From: Sphingobium sp. 15-1
GTDB lineage: Bacteria > Pseudomonadota > Alphaproteobacteria > Sphingomonadales > Sphingomonadaceae
Assembly: GCF_013375535.1 (NCBI RefSeq)
Contig: NZ_JABXJG010000001.1
Location: 2,708,001-2,772,000, forward strand
Length of the DNA stretch: 64,000 nucleotides
Direction: 5' to 3'
Of the stretch, positions 1-7,581 are shown in pieces. Numbering within the stretch: position 1 is the first letter of the stretch; the number at the start of each line of letters is the position of its first letter. The position numbers and the translations under genes were made by a program. The notes below the pieces were generated by a model that saw only the letters and a list, made by a program, of their open reading frames with translations, searched no databases and was not told where the DNA came from.

Positions 1-541
1 AATCCTTGCCCAGCAGCGATCCCTTGGGCTTGTCCGTCTTGCCCTGACCCGAAGCGCGGGCAGGCGCATTGGGCGCCGGCTTGGCCGCTGGCTTTTGCGA
101 TGCCTTAGTGGGGAGGGCGGCAGCGGGTTTGGGCTTTTCAGCAGCCGGTTTTGGCTTGGGCTTGGCGGCCGGCACATCCTTTTTCGGCGGCGCGGGGGCG
201 GGCTTGGGCGGAGCGGGCTGCGCCACCGGCTTGGGCGGTGCGGGCCTGGGCGCAGGCGGCATGGGGGTCGGCTCGGGCTGCGGCGCCGGTTCGGGTTCCG
301 GCGCGGGCGCGGCCTCCTCGGTCGGGCCTTGTTCCGGCGCGACGCTGGGCGGGGGCGGCTGGGTCGAGACCTGCGGGGCCATCGACTTCAGCGCCACCTC
401 GTCCACCAGGCTGACGTCCATCGGCGGTGAATTGAGCTTCAGGGGATTGGGGGTGGCCAGAAAGCCGGACGAGAGCAGGCCGAACAGCAGGACATGTCCC
501 GCCGTCGCCACGCCAAGGCCGATTTTCTCCGCGCGATCCAT
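1..541 (-). CDS. tolA: TolA, cell envelope protein (partial, runs off left edge)
   Basis: TolA links the inner-membrane TolQR motor to TolB-Pal during outer-membrane constriction. Read on the minus strand from the ATG at 541, the protein has a short cytoplasmic start (MDRAEKIG), one hydrophobic helix (about residues 8-27), a short region with DVSLVDEV, and then a long stretch rich in Pro, Ala and Lys, typical of the periplasmic TolA domain II. It follows tolR by 18 bases on the same strand, the standard tolQRA order. The C-terminal globular domain lies beyond the window. The assignment rests on architecture and context, because this domain has little sequence conservation. Confidence 0.85.
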   Translation of the reverse strand, partial: MDRAEKIGLGVATAGHVLLFGLLSSGFLATPNPLKLNSPPMDVSLVDEVALKSMAPQVSTQPPPPSVAPEQGPTEEAAPAPEPEPAPQPEPTPMPPAPRPAPPKPVAQPAPPKPAPAPPKKDVPAAKPKPKPAAEKPKPAAALPTKASQKPAAKPAPNAPARASGQGKTDKPKGSLLGKD

Positions 542-559
542 GGGCAAGACCTATGGCCC

Positions 560-1027
560 CTATTCTGAACCGCTGCTGACAGCGGACCCGTCCTCGGTGC
601 CGGTGCTGACCAGCGCGACCTTGTTCAGCCCCGCCCGGTTCAGCTCGCCCATGACCAGCATCACCCGGCCATAATCCAGCCCCTTGTCGGCGCGCAGGAA
701 GATCTGCGGCGGCGCGTCCTTGCCCGCATTGGCGGACATGATCTCGGCCAGCCGATCCGGCAGTTCGGCATCGCTGATCTGCGCATCGTCGATGAAGACG
801 CCGCCGTCGCGGTCGATGGAGACGACGGTGGGCTTCTGATCCTGATCCAGCCCCTTGGCGCGGGTTTCGGGCAGGTTCACCGGCACGCCCGTCACCAGCA
901 GCGGCGCCGTCACCATGAAGATGATCAGCAGTACCAGCATGACGTCGACCAGCGGCGTGACGTTGATGTCCGCCATGGGCGCGCGATGGCGGCCCCGGCG
1001 ACCGGATGGAGGACTGGACATGGCCAT
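560..1027 (-). CDS. tolR: TolR, proton-driven Tol motor subunit
   Basis: This is a 155-aa ExbD/TolR family protein that forms the inner-membrane proton channel with TolQ and drives TolA. A basic N-terminus (RRGRHR) is followed by MADINVTPLVDVMLVLLI, the conserved TolR segment whose transmembrane Asp (in PLVDV) carries the proton. The remainder is the periplasmic domain (LPETRAKG and onward). The ATG at 1027 has a GGAGGGG ribosome site about 8 bases upstream; an in-frame ATG at 1021 is an alternative. It is separated from tolQ by 115 bases that hold a palindromic repeat, so coupling within the operon is looser than usual. Confidence 0.93.
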   Translation of the reverse strand: MAMSSPPSGRRGRHRAPMADINVTPLVDVMLVLLIIFMVTAPLLVTGVPVNLPETRAKGLDQDQKPTVVSIDRDGGVFIDDAQISDAELPDRLAEIMSANAGKDAPPQIFLRADKGLDYGRVMLVMGELNRAGLNKVALVSTGTEDGSAVSSGSE

Positions 1028-1040
1028 TATAACCGCCCCT

Positions 1041-1124
1041 CCGTCATCCCAGCGGAAGCTGGGATCTCGTGCCTCAAGCGCCGCCCTATCCGGCCTGAGA
1101 TCCCAGCTTCCGCTGGGATGACGG
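1041..1124. repeat. Palindromic intergenic repeat between tolQ and tolR
   Basis: Two inverted arms, starting CCGTCATCCCAGCGGAAGCT and ending with its complement, are separated by about 25 bases. It is of the GTCATCCC...GGGATGAC type that recurs at 3412 and, diverged, at 14301. It would form a long hairpin in the tolQ-tolR transcript. Confidence 0.8.
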
Positions 1125-1142
1125 TGTTGAAGGACAACATCG

Positions 1143-1862
1143 TCACCGCTGCGCCTCCAGCTCGCGGCTCAGCGTCGAATAGAAATTGTCGGCAAAGCGC
1201 GTCAGCCCGGACTCCATCCGGTTGATGCCATGGCTGAAGCGGTTGTAGGCGATCACCGCCGGGATCGCCGCGAACAGGCCGATGGCGGTGGCGAACAGCG
1301 CCTCCGCAATGCCCGGCGCCACCACCGCGAGTGAGCTGTTCTGCTCCGCCGCGATGCTGGTGAAGGCCCGCATGATCCCCCAGACCGTGCCGAACAGCCC
1401 GACGAAGGGGGCGACCGACCCGATGGTGGCCAGGATGTTCAGCCGATCCGACAGCCGGTCGACTTCCGCGCCGATGGTGCTGGTCATGGCGGTGGAGAGG
1501 CGGTCACGCGTGCCCTCGCGGTCGATCACCTTCTGCGCGGTCGACCGGCGCCATTCGGTGACGCCCGCGGCCATCACCTTGGCGGCGGGGAATTCGGCTT
1601 TGCCCCGCGCCTCGTAGAAGCGGTCTATATCCTCCGCCTTCCAGAAATCCTGTTCGAAGGCGTGGCTTTGCTTGCTCGCTTTCCGCAAGGTGAAGCTGAA
1701 GCCGATGATCATCGCCCAGGTCCAGATGCTGGCCAGCAGCAGGCCCAGCATCACCACCTTCACGACGATGTCGGCCTGAAGGAACAGGGCCAGCGGCGAA
1801 ATGGTGGCGGCTTGCGCGGCGGTGCCGACAGCAAGGCCAACGTCGGGCATCGAAAGGCTCAT
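1143..1862 (-). CDS. tolQ: TolQ, Tol motor proton-channel subunit
   Basis: This 239-aa MotA/TolQ/ExbB family inner-membrane protein has three transmembrane segments: an N-terminal one (VVKVVMLGLLLASIWTWAMII) and two in the C-terminal half (NILATIGSVAPFVGLFGTVWGIM and ALFATAIGLFAAIPAVIAYN). The GLFGTVWGIM motif is diagnostic of the family. The ATG at 1862 overlaps the ybgC stop by four bases (ATGA), which decides the start and implies translational coupling. The open frame continues further upstream inside ybgC, but that extension has no similarity to TolQ. It works with TolR and TolA encoded just downstream. Confidence 0.95.
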   Translation of the reverse strand: MSLSMPDVGLAVGTAAQAATISPLALFLQADIVVKVVMLGLLLASIWTWAMIIGFSFTLRKASKQSHAFEQDFWKAEDIDRFYEARGKAEFPAAKVMAAGVTEWRRSTAQKVIDREGTRDRLSTAMTSTIGAEVDRLSDRLNILATIGSVAPFVGLFGTVWGIMRAFTSIAAEQNSSLAVVAPGIAEALFATAIGLFAAIPAVIAYNRFSHGINRMESGLTRFADNFYSTLSRELEAQR

Positions 1863-2329
1863 GGGTTGATGTCTTCCCCTCTCATCAAACGGCTGAAAAT
1901 GTCGATCCAGGGCTTGGGTTGCCGGCGCGGGCGGCCCTGGGGCGTCAGGAAGGCGACGGAAACGGCGCCTTCGGTCAGTATTTCCCCATCGCGCATGACC
2001 GTCTGATGAATGGAACATGAAGCCGCGCCGACTTTCGTCACGCGGCTGGCCACCATCAGGTCATCGTCCAGCTTCGCCGGGCGGCGATAGTGGAGTTGCA
2101 GGTCGGTGACGGCGTAGACGCCCTCTCCCCCCTCCAGATTGCCGCGCTGGTCGATCCCGGCGATGCGCAGCATGTCCGACCGCGCCCGTTCCATATAGCG
2201 CAGATAATTGGCGTGGTAGACGAGACCGGACAGATCCGTATCCTCGAAATAGACGCGCAATGGAAAATGATGCACGGCGGCGATGAACCTTCCGGTCGCC
2301 GGCGCGGGCAGCAGGTCTGAAACGGACAT
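1859..2329 (-). CDS. ybgC: YbgC, tol-pal associated acyl-CoA thioesterase
   Basis: This hot-dog fold thioesterase hydrolyses acyl-CoA or acyl-ACP and is the usual first gene of tol-pal operons. The segment VYFEDTDLSGLVYHANYLRYMERAR contains the family signature with the catalytic Asp of EDTD and the following YHANYL motif. The start at 2329 (MSVSDLLPAP) gives 156 aa and 20 residues before the conserved domain; an upstream ATG at 2347 is also possible. Its stop overlaps the tolQ start. It probably shares one promoter upstream of 2350 with tolQRA. Confidence 0.92.
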   Translation of the reverse strand: MSVSDLLPAPATGRFIAAVHHFPLRVYFEDTDLSGLVYHANYLRYMERARSDMLRIAGIDQRGNLEGGEGVYAVTDLQLHYRRPAKLDDDLMVASRVTKVGAASCSIHQTVMRDGEILTEGAVSVAFLTPQGRPRRQPKPWIDIFSRLMRGEDINP

Positions 2330-2524
2330 GCCGGGGCTTTTAACCATCAAGCAGGCGCGGCGCAAAGCCGGAAATGACCGAAAGAAAAGCGCTCCGCCGA
2401 CCGTCCGGGGCTTTCCGTCCGCTTTCGCCCGGCCCGGAAGCTCTGGCGGCTCGCCTGCCATGGCGCTACGGGGGCTGGCGACGAGCAGTTCAGTGCAGGC
2501 GATTCAGTGCAGGAGGGTTTCAGC

Positions 2525-3403
2525 ATGACGGATATTCGGACCGTGGGCGTGATCGGCGCGGGCCAGATGGGCGCGGGCATCGCGCAGGTGGCGGCGCAGG
2601 CGGGCTATGAAGTGATCCTGTCCGACGTCGACCTGCCCCGCGCGCAAAAGGGCCGCGACGGCATCATCCGCCAGTTCGCCAAGGCGGTGGAAAAGGGCAA
2701 GTTGGCGCAGGTTGACGCCGACGCCGCCATCGCCCGGATCACGCCGGTGGGCGAAGTCGCGCCGCTCGCCGCCTGCCAGTTGGTGATCGAGGCCGCGACC
2801 GAACGCGAAGAAATCAAGCGCGCCATCTTCGCCAATGTCGGCGCATTGCTGGCGGACGATGCGATATTGGCGTCGAACACCTCCTCCATTCCGATCACCC
2901 GGCTGGCGCAGGCGGCGCCGGATGCGGGCCGTTTCGTGGGCGTGCATTTCTTCAATCCCGTGCCGGTGATGGCGTTGGTCGAGGTCATCCGCGGCCTTGC
3001 CACCAGCGCTGAAACCGTGGCGGCGGTGGAGCGTTTTGCCGCGAGTCTGGGCAAGCAGGTGGTCCATGCCTTCGACGCGCCGGGCTTCGTGGTGAACCGC
3101 ATCCTTTTGCCGATGCTCAACGAAGCGATCTTCGCGCTGGGCGAGGGCGTGGGCAGCGTGGTCGATATCGACAAGGGCGTGATGCTGGGCCTCAACCATC
3201 CGATGGGGCCGCTGACGCTGGCGGATTTCATCGGTCTCGATACCTGTCTGGAAATCTGCAAGGTGCTGCAGAACACGACCGGCGACCCGAAATATCGCCC
3301 AGCGCCGCTGTTGGTGAAATATGTCGAGGCGGGCTGGCTTGGCCGCAAGACGGGCAAGGGCTTCTATGACTATTCCGGCGCAGAGCCTGTGCCGACGCGT
3401 TGA
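2525..3403 (+). CDS. hbd: 3-hydroxybutyryl-CoA dehydrogenase
   Basis: It oxidises L-3-hydroxyacyl-CoA with NAD (or the reverse) in short-chain fatty-acid or polyhydroxybutyrate metabolism in the cytoplasm. The 292-aa protein opens with the Rossmann motif [15 protein letters not shown], and carries [14 protein letters not shown] (catalytic His) and the C-terminal domain [11 protein letters not shown] with [19 protein letters not shown]. The ATG at 2525 is preceded by AGGAGG at 2511-2516, which favours it over the in-frame upstream start at 2507. It is transcribed divergently from ybgC and convergently to pspF. Confidence 0.95.
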   Translation: MTDIRTVGVIGAGQMGAGIAQVAAQAGYEVILSDVDLPRAQKGRDGIIRQFAKAVEKGKLAQVDADAAIARITPVGEVAPLAACQLVIEAATEREEIKRAIFANVGALLADDAILASNTSSIPITRLAQAAPDAGRFVGVHFFNPVPVMALVEVIRGLATSAETVAAVERFAASLGKQVVHAFDAPGFVVNRILLPMLNEAIFALGEGVGSVVDIDKGVMLGLNHPMGPLTLADFIGLDTCLEICKVLQNTTGDPKYRPAPLLVKYVEAGWLGRKTGKGFYDYSGAEPVPTR

Positions 3404-3411
3404 TCCCCCAT

Positions 3412-3439
3412 CGTCATCCCCGCTTTCGCGGGGATGACG
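3412..3439. terminator. Palindrome between convergent hbd and pspF
   Basis: CGTCATCCCCGC and its exact complement are separated by a 4-base TTTC loop. It sits between two convergent genes and could act as a bidirectional terminator. It is also a short member of the GTCATCCC repeat family. There is no clear U-tract, so termination is inferred. Confidence 0.55.
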
Positions 3440-3454
3440 GAATAAGGGGTCAGC

Positions 3455-4477
3455 CTACCCCGCGCTCAACCCATGCTTCTTCATGCAATGGCGGAGCTGG
3501 TCATAGGTAAGGCCCAGACCCTTGGCGGTCGCGCGCTGGTTGTAGCGATAGCGCTCCAGCGCCGCCCGCACGATCGCCGCCTCATGCGCATCCACGGCGG
3601 ATTTGAGGTCGGTGATCGCGTCATGACCGTTCGCTACTGTAGCCGGTGAACCCATGGGCGCAGCTTCGACCACCGCCTTCCCGGACATCAACGCCTTGGG
3701 CTTCCACGGCGAGGCGAAGGGATCGAACACGATCGCCGCGATCGGCCGTCCCGACTCGTTCCAGCGATAGACGGCCCGTTCCACCACATTGCGCAGCTCG
3801 CGCACATTGCCGGGCCAGTCATGCGCCTCCAGCTCGGCCATGCAGGCGGCGGAAAAGCCCGGCCATTGCGGCCAGCCGATCTCCGCCGCCATGCGCCGCC
3901 CGAAATGATCGGCCAGCACCGCGACATCCCCCTCCCGCGCCCGCAGCGGCGGCAGGGTGATCACCTCGAAACTCAGCCGGTCCAGCAGGTCGGGCCGGAA
4001 TCGCCCGCCATCCGCGGCGGCGGGCAAATCCTCATTGGTCGCCGCGACGATCCGCACGTCCACGGTCATGGGCTTTGACGCGCCGATCCGCGTCACCTCG
4101 CCATATTCGATCACCCGCAACAGCCGCTCCTGCGCCGCCATGGAGAGCGTGCCCAGCTCGTCCAGGAACAATGTCCCGCCATCTGCTTCCTCGAACCGCC
4201 CCGCCCGGGCTCGCGCCGCGCCCGTAAAGGCGCCCTGCTCATGGCCGAACAATTCTGCCTCGATCAGCGTTTCGGGCAGGGCGGCGCAGTTCATGATGAT
4301 CAGCGGCTCGTCCCAGCGCGGCGACAGGCGATGGAGGCGCTCCGCGATCAGTTCCTTGCCCGTCCCGCGCTCCCCGATCACCAGGATCGGCCGGTTGAGT
4401 TCGGCGGCCCGCCCAGCCTGCTCGACCGCATCCAGAAAGGCCAGCGACTGGCCGACGAACTGGGTATTTTTCTCCAT
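3455..4477 (-). CDS. pspF: PspF, sigma-54 activator of the phage-shock operon
   Basis: This AAA+ enhancer-binding protein has no receiver domain, as expected for PspF, which is held inactive by PspA until membrane stress. From the ATG at 4477 it is 340 aa: Walker A GERGTGKE (35-42), the sigma-54 contact loop GAFTGA (82-87), Walker B GTLFLDEL (101-108), an arginine-finger region, and a C-terminal Fis-type helix-turn-helix (RATAKGLGLTYDQLRHCMKKHGL). An upstream in-frame TTG at 4513 is less likely. It is divergent from the psp genes, with a sigma-54 promoter in the shared 175-bp gap. Confidence 0.95.
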   Translation of the reverse strand: MEKNTQFVGQSLAFLDAVEQAGRAAELNRPILVIGERGTGKELIAERLHRLSPRWDEPLIIMNCAALPETLIEAELFGHEQGAFTGAARARAGRFEEADGGTLFLDELGTLSMAAQERLLRVIEYGEVTRIGASKPMTVDVRIVAATNEDLPAAADGGRFRPDLLDRLSFEVITLPPLRAREGDVAVLADHFGRRMAAEIGWPQWPGFSAACMAELEAHDWPGNVRELRNVVERAVYRWNESGRPIAAIVFDPFASPWKPKALMSGKAVVEAAPMGSPATVANGHDAITDLKSAVDAHEAAIVRAALERYRYNQRATAKGLGLTYDQLRHCMKKHGLSAG

Positions 4478-4566
4478 GCCCAACTTATGGTGAAATTTCC
4501 CACCTTTCGGCAAGAGCTATTCTTGGACAACTGTAAAAACCCGCGCGATTCCGCCATTTCCAAAAA

Positions 4567-4583
4567 TTGGCACGGCTTCTGCA
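4567..4583 (+). promoter_or_regulatory. Sigma-54 promoter of the psp operon
   Basis: TTGGCACGGCTTCTGCA fits the -24/-12 consensus: GG at 4569-4570 and GC at 4581-4582 with exactly ten bases between. It points toward the psp genes and lies next to pspF, its expected activator. Transcription should start near 4594, leaving a leader of about 60 bases before the first small gene. Confidence 0.88.
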
Positions 4584-4652
4584 AAGCTGGAATGCGAAGC
4601 CGCTGACCCATCAAGCGGCACATCAACGAAGGCCAAGGTTCAGGAGTTCATC

Positions 4653-4826
4653 ATGGAAAAGCAAAGCAACAGCGTTCGCGAAATTGGCCAGTTCCTGTCC
4701 GTCGCCATCGCCTCCGTCCTGTTCGGATCGACCCTGATCCTTTCGGCGGTCGGCCCGGCCCGTGCCAGCGAAGTGCCCCTGCTCGCGAACCATGATTGCC
4801 CCGCGGCCCTGCGCTATCTGGCGTAA
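4653..4826 (+). CDS. 57-aa membrane or secreted small protein heading the psp operon
   Basis: This is the first reading frame downstream of the sigma-54 promoter, with AGGAG at 4642-4646 and ATG at 4653. The protein begins MEKQSNSVREIGQF, has one hydrophobic stretch (about residues 14-35, LSVAIASVLFGSTLILSAVG) ending in PARAS, and a short tail LLANHDCPAALRYLA with a single Cys. The helix could be a cleaved signal peptide (ARA-S site) or a membrane anchor. I do not recognise a family. Its place between promoter and pspA implies induction under envelope stress and a role with the Psp proteins, which is inference. Confidence 0.7.
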   Translation: MEKQSNSVREIGQFLSVAIASVLFGSTLILSAVGPARASEVPLLANHDCPAALRYLA

Positions 4827-4906
4827 GGCCCGCCCCACCGGCCGGGGCGGAAATGCCCCCTCTCATCCGCCCCGGCCCAATAGTTCGTACCAGGAGTGAA
4901 GTTCAA

Positions 4907-5575
4907 ATGGGTATTTTCTCCCGCACCCGCGACATCATCGCCGCCAATGTCACCGACCTGCTCGACAAGGCGGAAGACCCGGCGAAGATGATCCGCATGA
5001 TCATCCTCGAAATGGAGGAGACTCTGGTCGAGGTGCGCGCCTCCGCCGCCCGCACCATTGCCGACCAGAAGGAAATGCGGCGCCATATCGCCAAGCTGCA
5101 GGGCCTGCAGGATAGCTGGACCGAAAAGGCCCAGCTCGCGCTCAGCAAGGATCGCGAGGATCTTGCCAAGGCCGCGCTGGTCGAAAAGCAGAAGGCGGCC
5201 GACATGGCCGAGCAGCTTTCCCATGAGATCGAGGTGCTGGATGAATCGCTGCATGCCTCGGAAGAGGATATCGCCAAGCTCCAGGCCAAGCTGCGCGAGG
5301 CCCGCGCCCGCCAGAACAGCCTTGTGACGCGCATGGAAAGCGCCCAGAATCGGCTGCGCGTCCGCGAAGCCTATGCCGGTGAAAAGGTGAATGACGCCTT
5401 CGCCCGCTTCGACATGCTGGAGCGCCGCGTGGACATGGCCGAAGGCCGCGCCGACGCCGTAACTTTGGGCCAGCAGCCCAAGACGCTGGAGGAAGAGATT
5501 GCCGAGCTGAAGGCGTCCGACAAGGTCGATGCCGAACTCGCCGCGCTCAAGGCCAGCATGCAAAAGGGAGAGTGA
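4907..5575 (+). CDS. pspA: PspA, phage-shock membrane-stabilising protein
   Basis: PspA binds stressed inner membrane as an ESCRT-III-like scaffold and, unstressed, inhibits PspF. The 222-aa protein starts MGIFSRTRDIIAANVTDLLDKAEDP, the classic amphipathic N-terminus of the PspA/IM30 family, and is then almost entirely long charged helices (coiled coil) to EEIAELKASDKVDAELAALKASM. The ATG at 4907 has CAGGAG about 10 bases upstream; the frame is open further back but that extension is not PspA-like. It is followed after three bases by pspB. Confidence 0.97.
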   Translation: MGIFSRTRDIIAANVTDLLDKAEDPAKMIRMIILEMEETLVEVRASAARTIADQKEMRRHIAKLQGLQDSWTEKAQLALSKDREDLAKAALVEKQKAADMAEQLSHEIEVLDESLHASEEDIAKLQAKLREARARQNSLVTRMESAQNRLRVREAYAGEKVNDAFARFDMLERRVDMAEGRADAVTLGQQPKTLEEEIAELKASDKVDAELAALKASMQKGE

Positions 5576-5578
5576 CGC

Positions 5579-5875
5579 ATGGAGGACGTGTTCCTGCCCA
5601 TCATGATCTGCGGCATGCTGTTCATCGGCATGCCCTGGCTGATCTTCCACTATGTCACCAAGTGGAAGCAGGCGCCCAAGATCACCGATGAGGACGAGAA
5701 ATTGCTGGACGATCTTCATCTGCTCGCCCGGCGGCTGGAGGAGCGGTTGCAGACGGTCGAACGGATCGTCGCCGCCGACAATCCCGATTTCCGCCCCGCC
5801 CGGCCGTCGCAGGACGATGGCTATGAATTCGACCGTCAATATCCCGAACGCCAAAATCCCGACAGGAGGAACTGA
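5579..5875 (+). CDS. pspB: PspB, phage-shock inner-membrane protein
   Basis: This 98-aa protein has one N-terminal membrane helix (VFLPIMICGMLFIGMPWLIFHYV) followed by a charged coiled-coil segment (DEDEKLLDDLHLLARRLEERLQTVERIV), matching PspB. With PspC it senses membrane damage and pulls PspA off PspF. The C-terminus after residue 75 (PDFRPARPSQDDGYEFDRQYPER) is an extension compared with the roughly 75-aa enterobacterial protein. It lies directly after pspA and one base before pspC. Confidence 0.93.
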   Translation: MEDVFLPIMICGMLFIGMPWLIFHYVTKWKQAPKITDEDEKLLDDLHLLARRLEERLQTVERIVAADNPDFRPARPSQDDGYEFDRQYPERQNPDRRN

Positions 5876-5876
5876 G

Positions 5877-6257
5877 ATGGTTGCCCGTCGCACCAAATTC
5901 TATCTCGACAAGCAGAACGGCAAATGGATGGGCGTCTGCGCCGGCATTGCCGACTATACGGGGATCGACGTGCTGTGGGTCCGGGTCGGCGCGGTGCTGG
6001 TGACGCTGATGGGAGCCTTTCCCTGGACGCTGATCGCTTATTTCGTCGTCGCCTATTTTGCCGAGAACAAGCCGGTGGGCCTTTATGCCGACCGGGACGA
6101 CGAGAAATTCTGGCAGGGCGTGCGCACCAATCCGGCGCGCTCCACCCGCGATGTGCGGTCCAAGTTCCGCGACATCGACCGCCGTCTGGCCGACATCGAA
6201 ACCTATTATACCAGCCGCAACACCCGCCTGGCGGACGAGATCGACAGCCTGCGCTGA
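5877..6257 (+). CDS. pspC: PspC, phage-shock stress sensor
   Basis: This 126-aa PspC-domain protein starts at the ATG at 5877 (AGGAGG at 5863-5868). The domain runs KFYLDKQNGKWMGVCAGIADYTGIDVLWVRVGAVL, with a membrane helix (LVTLMGAFPWTLIAYFVVAYF) and then a charged C-terminal coiled region (RDIDRRLADIETYYTSRNTRLADEIDSLR). PspC works with PspB as the membrane-embedded sensor that releases PspF from PspA. It is the last canonical gene of the operon; two further small genes follow. Confidence 0.95.
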   Translation: MVARRTKFYLDKQNGKWMGVCAGIADYTGIDVLWVRVGAVLVTLMGAFPWTLIAYFVVAYFAENKPVGLYADRDDEKFWQGVRTNPARSTRDVRSKFRDIDRRLADIETYYTSRNTRLADEIDSLR

Positions 6258-6399
6258 TCGGTAAGGGGAACGCCGTTCATCGAACCGATAGCGGCGCCGG
6301 TCGAAACCAGGCTGCGCGGCTTCATGAAAACGAAAAGCTGAAAGCGCCGCACCGGTTGCCGCCTTGGGCGCGCCGGGACGGAGCAAGGGAGACAGACAG

Positions 6400-6651
6400 A
6401 TGAATCCGTTCGAAATGGTCGTCGCGATCGTCGCGATCACCGCCATCGCCAGCGTCGTCCGCGCCAAATATGGCGTCGTGCGCCGGCACAAGGGCGAAGA
6501 CTTCGCGTCCCGCGGCCCCGATCCGGAAGCGGAACGGCTGCAGGCGGAGGTGAAGGCGCTCAAGGACCGCGTCGCCGTGCTGGAACGGCTGGCGACCGAC
6601 AGCTCCACCGCGCTGGAGCGGGAATTCGACAAGCTCAGGAACCGCGACTGA
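6400..6651 (+). CDS. Small membrane-anchored coiled-coil protein, psp operon
   Basis: This 83-aa protein starts at ATG 6400: one N-terminal helix (PFEMVVAIVAITAIASVVRAKYG), a basic turn (RRHKGED) and a heptad-rich helix (EAERLQAEVKALKDRVAVLERLATD). The layout is that of PspB, and similar genes are often annotated as PspB-like or PspD-position proteins in sphingomonads. It is 142 bases after pspC on the same strand. It probably helps anchor or tune the Psp complex; the function is not established from sequence. Confidence 0.75.
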   Translation: MNPFEMVVAIVAITAIASVVRAKYGVVRRHKGEDFASRGPDPEAERLQAEVKALKDRVAVLERLATDSSTALEREFDKLRNRD

Positions 6652-6675
6652 CGCGAGAAGCTTAGGGAGGACAAT

Positions 6676-6909
6676 ATGCAGGACCCCCTTATCACTCTGA
6701 CATTGGCGGTGGCGGGTTTGTCGGGACTCGTCATCGTCGCCATGACCACCCTGCGGGGCTGGAACGGCTGGCTAGACCTCAAGCGCGCGGAACTGGCGCG
6801 GCGGACGGATGAAACCGCGCCGCCATCGACCGCCACGCGGATCGAGGTGGCGGATCTCAAGGAACGCATCCGGAAGCTGGAAGCCATCGCCGCGGGCGTG
6901 GATTTGTAA
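6676..6909 (+). CDS. Second small membrane/coiled-coil protein, psp operon
   Basis: This 77-aa protein has AGGGAGGA about 5 bases before ATG 6676. An N-terminal helix (ITLTLAVAGLSGLVIVAMTTL) precedes a charged helix that ends IEVADLKERIRKLEAIAAGVDL. It has the same plan as the gene just upstream and looks like a diverged duplicate of it or of pspB. It is the last gene before a palindromic repeat block, so it is probably the end of the operon. Function unknown. Confidence 0.72.
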   Translation: MQDPLITLTLAVAGLSGLVIVAMTTLRGWNGWLDLKRAELARRTDETAPPSTATRIEVADLKERIRKLEAIAAGVDL

Positions 6910-6919
6910 GCCAGATATT

Positions 6920-7050
6920 CCCCCTCCCTTCAGGGAGGGGTCGGGGGAGGGGCGATTGCGCAAGCAATCGTGCCCAACCTATCCGGATAGCCGTGGTTGG
7001 CTCGCTGCGCTCGCGCCCTCCCCCGACCCCTCCCGCAAGCGGGAGGGGGG
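6920..7050. repeat. G/C-run palindromic repeat block after psp operon
   Basis: Outer arms of the CCCCTCCCTTCAGGGAGGGG and CCCTCCCGCAAGCGGGAGGG type flank an inner perfect hairpin (CGATTGC-GCAA-GCAATCG, 6953-6970). The same family is at 18158 and 28046. Confidence 0.8.
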
Positions 7051-7101
7051 CTGAACGGGATAGCGGCTTCCCTAGCCGAATTTTCCCCCTATATGGCGGC
7101 C

Positions 7102-7515
7102 ATGACCCAATTGCCCGTCCTTGCCGATCTGGTCGAAGAATATGAATTTCTCGACGCCGACGACCGCTATCGGCTGCTGATCGATCTGGGCAAGGCGCTG
7201 GAGCCCATGCCCGACGCGCTCAAGACCGATGCGACGCTGGTCAGGGGCTGTTCGGCGGCGGTGTGGGTCTATCCGACCGTGCTTGAAGACGGGCGGCTCC
7301 ATTTCCTGGCCGACAGCAACGCCGCGATCACCAAGGGGATCATCGCCCTGGTGCTGCTGACCGTGCAGGATCAGGCGCCCGCCGTCATCGCCCAAACCGA
7401 CATCGAATCCGCGCTTTCGCCCTTCGACCTGCGCAACCAGCTCAGCTCCAACCGGACGCAGGGCATCCCCAATATGATCGCGTTGATCCGGGAAACCGCC
7501 GCGCGCTATCGCTGA
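7102..7515 (+). CDS. sufE: SufE, sulfur-transfer partner of SufS
   Basis: SufE accepts persulfide sulfur from the SufS cysteine desulfurase and passes it to SufBCD. The 137-aa protein from ATG 7102 has the acceptor Cys50 in VRGCSAAVW (family motif GCxSxVW) and the C-terminal segment SPFDLRNQLSSNRTQGIPNMIALIR. An ATG three codons upstream (7093) is an alternative start. It is separated by about 5 kb from the suf operon, so it must be regulated on its own. Confidence 0.93.
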   Translation: MTQLPVLADLVEEYEFLDADDRYRLLIDLGKALEPMPDALKTDATLVRGCSAAVWVYPTVLEDGRLHFLADSNAAITKGIIALVLLTVQDQAPAVIAQTDIESALSPFDLRNQLSSNRTQGIPNMIALIRETAARYR

Positions 7516-7581
7516 ACCGGGGAAACCGCGCCGCGCTGATGCGTTCTCCTCCCGTAATGATGACGGGTTAGGAGAGAAAAG

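Noticed and set aside
69..674. Glycine-rich plus-strand frame opposite tolA
   Set aside because: It is the reverse of the Pro/Ala/Lys repeats of TolA, which yield Gly-rich shadows.
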